In this document: piece by piece, positions 43,721-51,637 of the stretch | Layout of the letters: each line of letters starts with the position of its first letter | Numbering within the stretch: the stretch's first letter is position 1 | IMG/VR virus record: IMGVR_UViG_3300032296_003307 | Location: 62,001 to 126,000 of that record | Source: a virus | Direction: 5' to 3' (one strand) | Length of the DNA stretch: 64,000 nucleotides | Program-made: the position numbers and the translations under genes | Notes under the pieces: generated by a model | What the model was told of the DNA's origin: nothing | Seen by the model: the letters and a program-made list of their open reading frames with translations, nothing else | Database searches by the model: none

Positions 43721-44364
43721 TGCCAAAAGCAAGACCACTTGGTAAAGAAATGATTTTAGCTGCAATGGCTAAAACTAAATCAAATCGTAGTGCTGCTCGC
43801 TATTTGAATTGTAGTTATATTCATTATAAAATGTGGGCAAAACGATATGATGCAACCGAACCTGGTTATGCTAATTTATTTGAACAACATAAAAACCAAT
43901 CAGGCAAAGGTATTCCCAAATTCTTAAGCAACGGAAAACCAAGAAGTGATTTTTCTTTATTAGACATTATTGAAGGAAGAGTAGATCCCTCCTCTTTTAA
44001 CCCAGATAAAATTAAATGGAGATTGTTACAAGAGGGTTATATGAAAGAGGAATGTTATTCATGTGGTTTTCATGAGCATCGAGTTTTGGATTACAAAATG
44101 CCTCTTTTATTAAATTTTAAGGATGGCAATAAACAACATTACAGACTAGAAAATTTGGAAATGCTTTGTTACAATTGCTATTTCCTCCAAATTGGCAATT
44201 TATTTACTGATAAACAATTAGAGGGAATAGAGGATCACGTTGTTAAAAATGAATCTAAAGTTGATTGGGAAGTAGATTCTTATACCCAAGAACGTTTACG
44301 AGAACTAGGATTGTATGATCCTAAGCCTCTTGACGATGGTAGTGAGTATATATCTCGTTTGTAA
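43720..44364 (+). CDS. HTH protein with a degenerate HNH module
   Basis: A 214-residue protein. The N-terminal helix-turn-helix is LAAMAKTKSNRSAARYLNCS then YKMWAKRY. The C-terminal half has an HNH-like zinc module (CYSCGFHEHRVLDYKMPLLL; FKDGNKQHYRLENLEMLCYN; CY), but the catalytic His of the family (HIDGN) is Phe (FKDGN) and the last His is Tyr. It therefore probably binds DNA without cutting, perhaps as a regulator. Confidence 0.7.
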   Translation: MPKARPLGKEMILAAMAKTKSNRSAARYLNCSYIHYKMWAKRYDATEPGYANLFEQHKNQSGKGIPKFLSNGKPRSDFSLLDIIEGRVDPSSFNPDKIKWRLLQEGYMKEECYSCGFHEHRVLDYKMPLLLNFKDGNKQHYRLENLEMLCYNCYFLQIGNLFTDKQLEGIEDHVVKNESKVDWEVDSYTQERLRELGLYDPKPLDDGSEYISRL

Positions 44365-44374
44365 TAAAATCTAA

Positions 44375-44382
44375 TATTTATA
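44375..44382 (+). promoter_or_regulatory. TATTTATA motif before a tagged small gene
   Basis: TATTTATA ends 7 nt before the ATG at 44390; no TTTG box at 20 nt. It belongs to the second, possibly late, motif class. Confidence 0.4.
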
Positions 44383-44389
44383 ACAAAAT

Positions 44390-44590
44390 ATGAAAAAATC
44401 TGAATTAATGCGAATAGTTAAAGAAGAGATGGAAAAATCTCTAATTAAAAAAGAGATAGAAAAATCTAAAGATAATAATCTTAAAGAAAAATTAAAAAAA
44501 GCTTTAGATGCACTTAAAAATAGTGGAAAAGTTACTAAAGAAGCCTTATTAGATTTTTTAGAAGGTTTTTTAAAAAACATAGACGATTAA
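44390..44590 (+). CDS. Small helical Lys/Glu-rich protein with propeptide-like start
   Basis: A 66-residue protein, MKKSELMRIVKEEMEKSLIK, almost entirely helical and highly charged. The first residues resemble the inserted protein at 5462 (MKKLELIQIIREEINKIVKE). It could be a small packaged protein. TATTTATA lies just upstream. Confidence 0.55.
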   Translation: MKKSELMRIVKEEMEKSLIKKEIEKSKDNNLKEKLKKALDALKNSGKVTKEALLDFLEGFLKNIDD

Positions 44591-44600
44591 ATTTACAACT

Positions 44601-44789
44601 GTGGGAAAAAAACGAGTACCTCTACTAAAAAAAGGAAAGCATAAAAAACACGATGCTATTGTCAATGATTTTGATGCTCAAAAGGAAAAACACCTTGAAA
44701 AACTAGCCACCAAAACATTACAAGAGCAGGAAAAACTTAGTAGATTGAAAGAAAAGAACATTAAAACAGACTTTTTTAAATTATTTTAA
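44601..44789 (+). CDS. Small basic protein, 62 aa, GTG start
   Basis: A very Lys-rich N-terminus (KKRVPLLKKGKHKKHD) followed by a charged helix. It may bind nucleic acid. GTG is the only start that keeps the frame. Function unknown. Confidence 0.5.
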   Translation: MGKKRVPLLKKGKHKKHDAIVNDFDAQKEKHLEKLATKTLQEQEKLSRLKEKNIKTDFFKLF

Positions 44790-44791
44790 CT

Positions 44792-45130
44792 ATGGTAGCA
44801 GAGATAACAGTTAACAACACTGAAGAATTTCAGGAATTAGTTGACAATAAAGATATCAGAATAGCAAAAGCTATTGTTGGAGGAATACTAGATAACATAA
44901 ACACAAACAAAAAACATGTTCATGTATTATCTGTAACTTGTTTAGAGGAGGGAGAGGTTTATGATATTACTGTTGAAAGGAAATACTTTGCTTCAACCCT
45001 AGAAGAAAACCTACCATACTATATCCGAGAAGAATTATATGAGGATTGTCAACGTATTGTTGAAACAGTAAATAAATTAAAAAATGCTGTTCCTGTGAAA
45101 AGAGGAAGACCAAAAAAGAATCCATCTTAA
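44792..45130 (+). CDS. Hypothetical protein with basic tail, 112 aa
   Basis: A mixed alpha/beta protein (ITVNNTEEFQELVDNKDIRI...) ending in VKRGRPKKNPS, an AT-hook-like basic tail (RGRPKK). It may contact AT-rich DNA. It lies 2 nt after the previous gene. Confidence 0.6.
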   Translation: MVAEITVNNTEEFQELVDNKDIRIAKAIVGGILDNINTNKKHVHVLSVTCLEEGEVYDITVERKYFASTLEENLPYYIREELYEDCQRIVETVNKLKNAVPVKRGRPKKNPS

Positions 45131-45160
45131 TTTGGTTTTCTAAAATCCGTTTATTATATT
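45131..45160 (+). promoter_or_regulatory. Promoter TTTG-N20-TATATT
   Basis: TTTG at 45131-45134, immediately after the stop, and TATATT at 45155-45160, spacer 20 nt. It drives the gene at 45179. Confidence 0.68.
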
Positions 45161-45178
45161 TCCAACAAAAAAACAGTT

Positions 45179-45502
45179 ATGAAAAATCTATTGACAGAAG
45201 AATTCAAGGAAAAAGTTAAAGTAGCGTTTACTCGCTTCATGAACATTATCATTGTTACCTCAACTTTGATTGCTGGTTTTGGTTTGGGCTACTATTTTCA
45301 AGAACTGAAAATGAAACCAAAAGCCGTTAATGAAACTATCTTAAACAAAGAAGTTAGAATTGCAATCGATTCAGAAGACAAGTTGATTATTATGGATCGC
45401 AAAACAGGTGGTTATACTATTTACAGTGATTCAATTGGTAAAATTGTTTTCAAAATGTATGCCACTAAAATTGCTGCTCCTGTAACTACTAGTACTAAAT
45501 AA
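45179..45502 (+). CDS. Single-pass membrane protein, 107 aa
   Basis: A basic/acidic N-terminus, then a transmembrane segment IIIVTSTLIAGFGLGYYF (about 23-40), then an extracytoplasmic-type soluble domain. GTTATG start context. It begins a run of small membrane proteins ending in the lytic transglycosylase, so a lysis or envelope role is possible. Confidence 0.65.
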   Translation: MKNLLTEEFKEKVKVAFTRFMNIIIVTSTLIAGFGLGYYFQELKMKPKAVNETILNKEVRIAIDSEDKLIIMDRKTGGYTIYSDSIGKIVFKMYATKIAAPVTTSTK

Positions 45503-45503
45503 A

Positions 45504-45653
45504 ATGAGATATATAGGATATAATATAATTGCAATTTGTTTTTTAGCCCTGGCTGCCTTTATGATACATACCAAAACTCCAGGATGGGGATGGTGTGTTT
45601 TTGGAGCCATCATAACAACAGTTATACCCTCAGGCAAAGAAAATACTAAATAA
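45504..45653 (+). CDS. Small membrane protein, 49 aa
   Basis: MRYIGYNIIAICFLALAAFM and a second hydrophobic segment (WGWCVFGAIITTVIP) suggest two membrane spans with a basic tail. It starts 1 nt after the previous stop. Holin-like in size, but without proof. Confidence 0.55.
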   Translation: MRYIGYNIIAICFLALAAFMIHTKTPGWGWCVFGAIITTVIPSGKENTK

Positions 45654-45667
45654 AAATCATAAAAATT

Positions 45668-45808
45668 ATGGAAACAGGAACTTTATTTGAGGTAATACGT
45701 TGGGGATTTTCTATCTTTATTGTTGTATGGTATTTTTCTATTTTATACACAGGAATTAAAGATAGAAATGATATTGATGATGTTATGAAAAATAGAAAAT
45801 CTAAATAA
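45668..45808 (+). CDS. Small membrane protein, 46 aa
   Basis: One transmembrane segment (GFSIFIVVWYFSILYTGI, about 13-30) followed by a charged tail (KDRNDIDDVMKNRKSK). It is in the same run as 45504 and the transglycosylase at 46022. Function unknown. Confidence 0.55.
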   Translation: METGTLFEVIRWGFSIFIVVWYFSILYTGIKDRNDIDDVMKNRKSK

Positions 45809-45824
45809 TTAATAAATTAAAAAT

Positions 45825-46025
45825 ATGGAAGATAAAATTTTCAAAGCAGATGCTAAACAAATAGTTGATATGGCATTTGACAACAAATTATTTAAGGACA
45901 AATTAACTCGTGATGATTTTAATGCTTTTGAGGACTTAATACAGTACTTGTTACAAAGTAGGTTTGAAAGCTATCAGAGAGTTGAAAAGTTAATGAAGTC
46001 TATTGAGGGTCGAGAGAAAAAATGA
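45825..46025 (+). CDS. Small helical protein, 66 aa
   Basis: A charged helical protein (DAKQIVDMAFDNKLFKDKLT) overlapping the transglycosylase start by 4 nt. Function unknown. Confidence 0.6.
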   Translation: MEDKIFKADAKQIVDMAFDNKLFKDKLTRDDFNAFEDLIQYLLQSRFESYQRVEKLMKSIEGREKK

Positions 46026-46555
46026 ACTTTTTTTCAAAAATAAAAAATTGGTATTTAATACTAGTCCTAGCAATTGTAGGCTTGATGTACTACAATATAA
46101 ACAGGAAACTAGATTATTTTGAGGATCGTTTAGATTTAGCTAAAGGAACTATTTCACTCCAGATGTTTGAAAGTATTGAACACTGGAGTGATAGTTTCAA
46201 TGTTCCTAAATACATTGCTTACAATGTAGCTTATTTGGAAACTGGCTATAGAGGTCCATTTGATTTCAATTACAATCCTTATTTAACATCATCTGCTGGA
46301 GCAGTAGGACCTATGCAAATTATTACTCAGTGGGCTCATCCTTATGCAGGTCGTCGTTTAACTGACAAAGAATTGAAAACCAACATTGATTTAAATGTTA
46401 AAATAAGTATGCAAATGCTTAATGTTTGGTATAAAATTCATAAGGACTGGACATTGGCTTGTGGAGCATATAACAGTGGACAGCCAATAAGAAATGATTA
46501 TGCTGTTTATGCCTCTAGTAATAAAAATTATAAAAATAAATGGGTGAAACTTTAA
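46022..46555 (+). CDS. Membrane-anchored lytic transglycosylase (SLT type)
   Basis: A 177-residue peptidoglycan lyase. The N-terminal membrane anchor is WYLILVLAIVGLMYY (about 11-25). The SLT domain has the catalytic Glu in YLETGYRGP, then SSAGAVGPMQI and CGAYNSG. It would open the cell wall, for lysis or DNA entry. It has the typical motif order but is compact. Confidence 0.85.
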   Translation: MNFFSKIKNWYLILVLAIVGLMYYNINRKLDYFEDRLDLAKGTISLQMFESIEHWSDSFNVPKYIAYNVAYLETGYRGPFDFNYNPYLTSSAGAVGPMQIITQWAHPYAGRRLTDKELKTNIDLNVKISMQMLNVWYKIHKDWTLACGAYNSGQPIRNDYAVYASSNKNYKNKWVKL

Positions 46556-46579
46556 CAAAAAATCCATGTATGTATAAGC

Positions 46580-46732
46580 ATGGCAACAAAGAAAAAATCA
46601 TCATCGGCAAGTGCTTTTTCGCACTACAAGAAAAAACCCAAAGTTCGCAGACCTGGAGTACACGCTAAAACAAAAACAAGCAAATCAAAAAACGCAACAA
46701 ATTATAAAAAGTTATCAGTCGGACAAGGTTAA
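46580..46732 (+). CDS. Small basic conserved T4-like phage protein, 50 aa
   Basis: MATKKKSSSASAFSHYKKKP followed by KVRRPGVHAKTKTSKSKN and a Lys/Tyr-rich end. This very basic SHYKKKPKVRRPGVHAKTK pattern is familiar from small proteins of T4-like phages. Function unknown; it may bind nucleic acid. Confidence 0.65.
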   Translation: MATKKKSSSASAFSHYKKKPKVRRPGVHAKTKTSKSKNATNYKKLSVGQG

Positions 46733-46745
46733 TTAAAAAAAGTTT

Positions 46746-46871
46746 ATGTCAAAAACAAGTAACAAACAAAAATTAGAAACACTCAAAATTTGGTTAGACA
46801 ATCTTAAAAAGAAAAATCCAAAACCTAAAAAACAGCCTAAGTGGGTAAAAGATCTAGAATATGAAGACTAA
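46746..46871 (+). CDS. Small basic protein, 41 aa
   Basis: MSKTSNKQKLETLKIWLDNL then a Lys/Pro-rich stretch (KKKNPKPKKQPKWV). It overlaps the next gene by 11 nt. Function unknown. Confidence 0.5.
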   Translation: MSKTSNKQKLETLKIWLDNLKKKNPKPKKQPKWVKDLEYED

Positions 46872-47037
46872 TCCAGGTGGTGCTATAGAGTTTTTTCATA
46901 GCATCCCTGATGATGTTTTAGTAAAAATAGCTCTATATGATTGGAGAGCTTTAGAATCACTATGTATTGCTCTTACTTTAGATCTTCAACTTCTTAGAGA
47001 AGAGACAGAAAGAGAAAAGAAAAATTTGGCTTCTTAA
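46861..47037 (+). CDS. Small hypothetical protein, 58 aa
   Basis: MKTNPGGAIEFFHSIPDDVL followed by a helical region (ALESLCIALTLDLQLLREE). The start overlaps the previous gene, and the last codons hold the TTTG box of the next promoter. Confidence 0.5.
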   Translation: MKTNPGGAIEFFHSIPDDVLVKIALYDWRALESLCIALTLDLQLLREETEREKKNLAS

Positions 47038-47054
47038 AGGATTGTTCGTACATT
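47025..47054 (+). promoter_or_regulatory. Promoter TTTG-N20-TACATT
   Basis: TTTG at 47025-47028 and TACATT at 47049-47054, spacer 20 nt. It drives the gene at 47073. Confidence 0.68.
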
Positions 47055-47072
47055 TATGTCATAATAAAGGTT

Positions 47073-47510
47073 ATGGCAATTTTAGAATTTTCACACAAAA
47101 CAGGTAAAGGAAATATAAGAAAACGTTTGTTTTATAATCCTACTACCTCTTACGGAGTAAAAAATCCTACTGCTTATGGCTCTACAGTAGCAATAAGGGT
47201 TCATAAATATGTTTATGAGCATCCTTACCTAGCTCCTACTTTATTTACTAACTTTAAAGGAGAAAAATTCATAACACCAGGTTGGATTCCAGTTTTACCT
47301 GAAACCACTTATAATGATATTGAATGGATTAAACCAGAGATTGTTAAAGTTAAAGAAGAACCACAAACTTGGAAATTTGAATCCTCTAGTGATCCTGGTT
47401 CATTTTATATTGTAAGAAAAGCTGGTGAGACACTTAAGTGTAATTGTATGGGGTTTTTTAGATCTCGTGGTAATTGCAAGCACGTTCAAGAAGTAAAAAA
47501 ATTAAAGTAA
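47073..47510 (+). CDS. SWIM-type zinc-finger protein
   Basis: A 145-residue protein. The C-terminal KCNCMGFFRSRGNCKHV (about 122-138) is a SWIM zinc finger (C-x-C...C-x-H), which binds DNA or protein. Known SWIM proteins in phages have no settled role. GTTATG start. Confidence 0.72.
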   Translation: MAILEFSHKTGKGNIRKRLFYNPTTSYGVKNPTAYGSTVAIRVHKYVYEHPYLAPTLFTNFKGEKFITPGWIPVLPETTYNDIEWIKPEIVKVKEEPQTWKFESSSDPGSFYIVRKAGETLKCNCMGFFRSRGNCKHVQEVKKLK

Positions 47511-47725
47511 TGATAAAAAGTAAAAGTAAAAAATCTAAAATCGAAATCGATTTAACAGGTCCTGATGGTAATGCATTTGTATTGCTTGGTATTGCAAAAG
47601 ATTTATGTCATAAAACAGGTATTGAATGGAGTAAAGTTCAAGCCGAAATGACAAGTGGTGATTACGAGAACTTGATTCAAACACTAGACAGATATTTTGG
47701 TAGTATAATTGTAATGTATAGATAA
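47510..47725 (+). CDS. Hypothetical protein, 71 aa
   Basis: The start at 47510 (MIKSKSKKSKIEID) overlaps the previous stop (TAATG) and is preferred over the in-frame ATG at 47474, which lies inside that gene. The body is alpha/beta (GPDGNAFVLLGIAKDLCHKT). Function unknown. Confidence 0.6.
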   Translation: MIKSKSKKSKIEIDLTGPDGNAFVLLGIAKDLCHKTGIEWSKVQAEMTSGDYENLIQTLDRYFGSIIVMYR

Positions 47726-48141
47726 TGGCAGAAAGAGGTAGACCAAAAGAAACACCAATAGTTCAACTTGATAAGTGGACTAGAGAATTTTACGAAGTAC
47801 CATCAAAACCCGAATTAGGTTGGAAAATGGTTTGGCACTATGATTTGAATAAAAGTGTAAGTGGTCCTTTTAAAACAGAAATGAATTATCCTAAAAACTT
47901 TAAACACGAAAAAGTAAAAGCAGATAAAGGTAAAGCCTATAGTGGACAACCTGTTGTAATGGTATTTAAAACATCCGAACGCTCAAACGCTAAAACCAAA
48001 ATGAAAGTTTGGAACAATGAAAATATTGATTATATCCTTACTGCCCCTACTCTTCCAGGTGTTCCTGATAATGCTGTTATTTTGGAAATAGCAGTAGGTG
48101 AAAGTTTTATTGATAATTTTAAACAGAAATACTCTTTATAA
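47725..48141 (+). CDS. Hypothetical protein, 138 aa
   Basis: MAERGRPKETPIVQLDKWTR: a short AT-hook-like RGRPK start, then a mixed fold. Start overlaps the previous stop. No known domain. Confidence 0.6.
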   Translation: MAERGRPKETPIVQLDKWTREFYEVPSKPELGWKMVWHYDLNKSVSGPFKTEMNYPKNFKHEKVKADKGKAYSGQPVVMVFKTSERSNAKTKMKVWNNENIDYILTAPTLPGVPDNAVILEIAVGESFIDNFKQKYSL

Positions 48142-48164
48142 TATTTATAACATATAATTAAACT

Positions 48165-48863
48165 ATGGGAACTAGAGCTCTTATTGGTTATTTAGACACA
48201 GATGGTGATCTAAAATTAACTTCAACATACAACCACTACGATGGTTATCCTCAAAACTTAGGTAAAGGTTTAGAAAATTTCTACAACAGTGATGCTAAAG
48301 CAGAAGAAGTTGCTAATGTAGGATATATTTCATTTTTAGATGGTGAAACAGGTGAAATTGAATCTAAAAACCAACAAATGCCTGATGTAACTAAATTGAC
48401 TGATAATTTTGAAGAAGCTATGATGGAAATAGCTGGAGAAATTGATGGAATGAGTGCTGATTATGGTTATATTTGGGATAATGAAAATCAAGAATGGATT
48501 ACTGTTAAAAACGAAGGCATTGGGTTAATGGCCAAAAATTTAGCATTGGATTTATCCCACCTAAAAGGCAAATTTGAAATGTCTCCCGAACAAACTATGG
48601 AAGCTAAAAAAGAAGTAAAAGAAGGTTATTATGGTACCACTAATGCTGAATACTATCTCCAAACCATAGGATATGATTCATTTGAAGATTTTTTTAATGA
48701 CAACCCAGGTGGTGAAGAGGCTTTAATTAATTGGATTGAAAGTGTTCCTGAATTTAGAAAAATGCTTATGCAACAAGGAATGATGGAAGCTAAAAAAGAT
48801 AAAGAAGAATTAGATGAATATTTCATCAACAAAATGAAATTTAGAGCTGGTATTATAAAATAA
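48165..48863 (+). CDS. Conserved T4-like phage protein, 232 aa
   Basis: MGTRALIGYLDTDGDLKLTS then TYNHYDGYPQNLGKGLENFY: a pattern shared by many T4-like phage proteins of unknown function. The rest is acidic and helical. A TATTTATA motif lies at 48142-48149. Its last base overlaps the next ATG. Confidence 0.68.
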   Translation: MGTRALIGYLDTDGDLKLTSTYNHYDGYPQNLGKGLENFYNSDAKAEEVANVGYISFLDGETGEIESKNQQMPDVTKLTDNFEEAMMEIAGEIDGMSADYGYIWDNENQEWITVKNEGIGLMAKNLALDLSHLKGKFEMSPEQTMEAKKEVKEGYYGTTNAEYYLQTIGYDSFEDFFNDNPGGEEALINWIESVPEFRKMLMQQGMMEAKKDKEELDEYFINKMKFRAGIIK

Positions 48864-49408
48864 TGAAAAAAGCAGATAACTTCAACCCTGGTAAATGGCT
48901 AGTAGAAAATAAAATTACTACCCAATCTCGTTTAAACGAGGCTTTAGCTGGTCAAATGGGAGCTGTTGCTGCTGCTACTAAAAACATTAAAACACCATCA
49001 GGAGAAGAACCTTCATCTAAACCAGATGAATTCAATTTATCTGTATTGGTAAATCCTTTATATAAAAGATATGCTAATTACAACTACAAACTTAAAGATG
49101 TAGTATTTGAAAAAGCAAAAGTAAAAGAAGGATTTTTCTCCGGTATATTTAGTAGTAATCCTACTATTAAATTTGTTTTCACCAAAGTTGCTGATGGTAA
49201 AGAAGCAACAATCCAAGTAAAACTTAAAGGTGATAAATTTGTATTAAGTAATTCCTCAACCTCAGATGACGTAATAGGTAGTATTCCCGACAGTGGTGAA
49301 GCCACTAAGTTTATAAATTACTTATTAGGACAATCCGAGTGGAAAGATGACTTAAACAATTCATTTGAAAATATCAAAGACAAATTAACACCTGAATCTT
49401 TCAAATAA
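48863..49408 (+). CDS. Tagged protein of unknown function, 181 aa
   Basis: The N-terminus NFNPGKWLVENKITTQSRLN resembles the leader of 9258 and contains L-V-E and L-N-E sites. An Ala/Pro-rich linker (about 28-58) follows, then a beta-rich domain. This layout (leader, linker, domain) fits a processed virion protein. It is co-transcribed with 48165. Confidence 0.65.
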   Translation: MKKADNFNPGKWLVENKITTQSRLNEALAGQMGAVAAATKNIKTPSGEEPSSKPDEFNLSVLVNPLYKRYANYNYKLKDVVFEKAKVKEGFFSGIFSSNPTIKFVFTKVADGKEATIQVKLKGDKFVLSNSSTSDDVIGSIPDSGEATKFINYLLGQSEWKDDLNNSFENIKDKLTPESFK

Positions 49409-49412
49409 TCTT

Positions 49413-49431
49413 ATTTGGAATTATTCTAAAT
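49413..49431 (+). repeat. Palindrome ATTTGGAAT-t-ATTCTAAAT
   Basis: Matches the palindrome at 11499 (one G:T difference in the left arm), in the same position after a stop codon and before a hairpin-promoter unit. Confidence 0.55.
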
Positions 49432-49439
49432 GAAAAACT

Positions 49440-49471
49440 TTTGGGCCTCGCATGAGGCCCTTTCGTATATT
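49440..49471 (+). promoter_or_regulatory. Promoter-like unit with hairpin in the spacer
   Basis: TTTG at 49440-49443 and TATATT at 49466-49471, spacer 22 nt; TATTTATA overlaps (49468-49475). It drives the small gene at 49481. The spacing is off the usual 20. Confidence 0.5.
49443..49463 (+). terminator. GC hairpin inside the promoter spacer
   Basis: GGGCCTC-GCAT-GAGGCCC followed by TTT: a 7-bp GC-rich stem. Comparable to 11534. Confidence 0.55.
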
Positions 49472-49480
49472 TATACCATA

Positions 49481-49618
49481 ATGAAAGAGCAAGATAAAAT
49501 AAATGGTTTAAATAAAAGGCACGTTGCCCAAATTATAAGAAGAAACATGGTTACTCGTACTAAGCCAAGTAAAAAAGTTTACGACAGAAAAGCTTTTAAG
49601 AAAGGTTTGGAATCCTGA
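49481..49618 (+). CDS. Small basic protein, 45 aa
   Basis: MKEQDKINGLNKRHVAQIIR followed by a basic tail. The ATG at 49481 is preferred to 49430, which would translate the hairpin and promoter. Its final codons contain the TTTG of the next promoter. Confidence 0.55.
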   Translation: MKEQDKINGLNKRHVAQIIRRNMVTRTKPSKKVYDRKAFKKGLES

Positions 49619-49635
49619 GATCCTGTTCGTACATT
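49606..49635 (+). promoter_or_regulatory. Promoter TTTG-N20-TACATT
   Basis: TTTG at 49606-49609 and TACATT at 49630-49635, spacer 20 nt. It drives 49667 and probably 49955-51088. Confidence 0.68.
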
Positions 49636-49666
49636 CACAATATAGAGATAATAAATAATAAAGGTT

Positions 49667-49939
49667 ATGAATAAAATAGAAGTAAATCCCGATTTTAAAT
49701 TTTCATTTGATGATGATTATCAATTGTTTGATGTTCAAGTAGCAAGAGGTTATATTGAGTCATATGATATGGTTCGTGCTTGTGTTAAGTACAAAGATGG
49801 TCCTCAAATTGATTATCCATTAAAGACTAAAGAAAATTACTTTAATGAAATTGCTCGCTTAAATGGAAGAGCAAGTGATATTGAATCAGTGGAAATTTAT
49901 CAATCCACTCATATGTTTGATATTAATGATTATCTATAA
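49667..49939 (+). CDS. Hypothetical protein, 90 aa
   Basis: An acidic mixed-fold protein (MNKIEVNPDFKFSFDDDYQL). GTTATG start. No motif recognised. Confidence 0.6.
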   Translation: MNKIEVNPDFKFSFDDDYQLFDVQVARGYIESYDMVRACVKYKDGPQIDYPLKTKENYFNEIARLNGRASDIESVEIYQSTHMFDINDYL

Positions 49940-49954
49940 TAAAAAATAAAAGTT

Positions 49955-50248
49955 ATGAAAAAAACAATTTGGAAATTCAGTACAATCGAAGATGGTTTTA
50001 AAGAATCATTTACCATCAAAATGCCTAAGGGAGCAGAAATATTAACAATCCAAACCGATCAAAAAAATAACCATCCAACAATTTGGGCTCTAGTCAATCC
50101 TGAGGCCGAATTGGAAGAAAGATACTTTGAGTTATTTGGAACAGGTCATGAGGTTTATTGTGATATGGGTATTGAAAGAAAATACATTGGTACCTACCAG
50201 TATCAAAGAGGTGAGTTTGTAGGACATATTTTTGAAAGAATTAATTAA
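49955..50248 (+). CDS. Conserved hypothetical protein, 97 aa
   Basis: A beta-rich protein: MPKGAEILTIQTDQKNNHPT and WALVNPEAELEERYFELFGT. Comparable small proteins occur in Bacteroidota phages and genomes (DUF7352-like layout is possible but not certain). GTTATG start. Confidence 0.6.
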   Translation: MKKTIWKFSTIEDGFKESFTIKMPKGAEILTIQTDQKNNHPTIWALVNPEAELEERYFELFGTGHEVYCDMGIERKYIGTYQYQRGEFVGHIFERIN

Positions 50249-50258
50249 AATAAAAGTT

Positions 50259-50849
50259 ATGGAAAACATAATCAAAACAGACAACTATCTTCTTATTGTA
50301 AGTGATGAGGAGATTAAAGAAGGTGATTTCCTTTTATCTAAAGAAGGATTTATTCATAATAATTTTGGATGGAATTATGGTGATAAAAAAATCACCGCAC
50401 ACCTACCACTCAACAACTCACCTATTCTTGAAGGTGTGGACTTATTGCCCCTAATGCAAGATGAAACCATAGGTAAGCCATTGGTGGATTATGTATTTTT
50501 GAAGCATACCCAAGAAGAATGTATTGGATTTATAGATGGCTACAACAAAGCCAAAGAGAAGTATAATTTAACTTTAGATAAGTTGCTTGACTTATACATT
50601 GAAGAAAGCGGTTATGGTATGGATATGTGGAGTAAAGAAGAAAATGCAACAATGAATATTGTAACTAAAATCATCCAATCCCTCCAACAACCGAAATATC
50701 CTATTGGGTTTGAGTGTGAAATGGAAGCACCTTATACAGACGGTTATGCTGATGATAGGGTAAGAAGATTTTATGGTGTTCCTGAACCCAAAACCACAAC
50801 CAACTCACAAGGACAAACAGTATTAGTAGGAACTTACATTTACGAATAA
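50259..50849 (+). CDS. Hypothetical protein, 196 aa
   Basis: The start at 50259 (MENIIKTDNYLLIVSDEEIK) has the GTTATG context and avoids overlap with the previous gene; 50232 is an in-frame alternative. The middle has FKHTQEEC-like FLKHTQEECIGFIDGYNKAK. Proteins of this layout are seen in Bacteroidota phages. Function unknown. Confidence 0.65.
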   Translation: MENIIKTDNYLLIVSDEEIKEGDFLLSKEGFIHNNFGWNYGDKKITAHLPLNNSPILEGVDLLPLMQDETIGKPLVDYVFLKHTQEECIGFIDGYNKAKEKYNLTLDKLLDLYIEESGYGMDMWSKEENATMNIVTKIIQSLQQPKYPIGFECEMEAPYTDGYADDRVRRFYGVPEPKTTTNSQGQTVLVGTYIYE

Positions 50850-50860
50850 AAATAAAAGTT

Positions 50861-51088
50861 ATGAAAAAAACAAATATAGTAACCCCTATGTGGGAAAATT
50901 GCAGATCAATTATCGCAACCGGTGATATAGAACTTGCCGACCAAAAACTAATGGAATTGGTTTGGAAACTAGCCGATTACACAATGTTAGGTTATAAAGA
51001 TACCGATAAAGTTGAAGGTGTGAAAATGGAAGTTTGGAAAGAGCGATGTTGGAGTCAAATAGAAAATCTTGGTTTGCTTCCTGAATAA
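50861..51088 (+). CDS. Hypothetical protein, 75 aa
   Basis: A helical Trp-containing protein (TPMWENCRSIIATGDIELAD). GTTATG start. The 3' end contains the next promoter -33 box. Confidence 0.55.
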   Translation: MKKTNIVTPMWENCRSIIATGDIELADQKLMELVWKLADYTMLGYKDTDKVEGVKMEVWKERCWSQIENLGLLPE

Positions 51089-51100
51089 TCTTTCGTACAT
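51072..51100 (+). promoter_or_regulatory. Promoter TTTG-N19-TACATT
   Basis: TTTG at 51072-51075 and TACATT at 51095-51100, spacer 19 nt. It drives 51108. Confidence 0.55.
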
Positions 51101-51107
51101 TTAAGTT

Positions 51108-51422
51108 ATGGCAGAAAAAAAGGGTCACACAGAAACCATAAAATATGATTTCAATACTATTCCCGAATGTCAAGTTCAACTTGACAACGGGAAGTGGTAT
51201 AGAGCAACTCCTTTACATTTTAGATCATTCAATGGTCCAAGACGATTTGTAAGATATAAAGGTGAAGAAGTTACTTATGAGGAATACGATGGAACACTTT
51301 ATTATTGGAATACAAACATTAAGGTTAAAGAACCTAATGGTTTTGGTGTTCAATATATTGAATCAATGCCTCGAAAAACTCAAATAAGACCACATGAAAG
51401 GCATTTACTTGACTATATCTAA
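51108..51422 (+). CDS. Hypothetical protein, 104 aa
   Basis: A basic, aromatic protein (RKGEEVTYEEYDGTLYYWN region). Starts with MAEKKGHTETIKYDFNTIPE. No motif recognised; GTTATG start. Confidence 0.58.
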   Translation: MAEKKGHTETIKYDFNTIPECQVQLDNGKWYRATPLHFRSFNGPRRFVRYKGEEVTYEEYDGTLYYWNTNIKVKEPNGFGVQYIESMPRKTQIRPHERHLLDYI

Positions 51423-51625
51423 TGATATGTATATCCATGACTAATGAGGAATTAATTGAGGAATTATACCACAAAGCCCACCAAAAAGGGTTTTTCAATG
51501 AATTACACCAAAAAGTGGATGAAATCAAAAAACAAAATCCAAGAATGCCTTTATGTGATGTAACACAATCGGCATATAGAGAAGTTAAACAAAACAAGCT
51601 TGCATTACCTACCCCACAATCTTAA
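51422..51625 (+). CDS. Hypothetical helical protein, 67 aa
   Basis: A charged helical protein (TNEELIEELYHKAHQKGFFN). The ATG at 51422 overlaps the previous stop; the ATG at 51437 is an equally good start. Function unknown. Confidence 0.55.
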   Translation: MICISMTNEELIEELYHKAHQKGFFNELHQKVDEIKKQNPRMPLCDVTQSAYREVKQNKLALPTPQS

Positions 51626-51637
51626 TCCGTATATACG

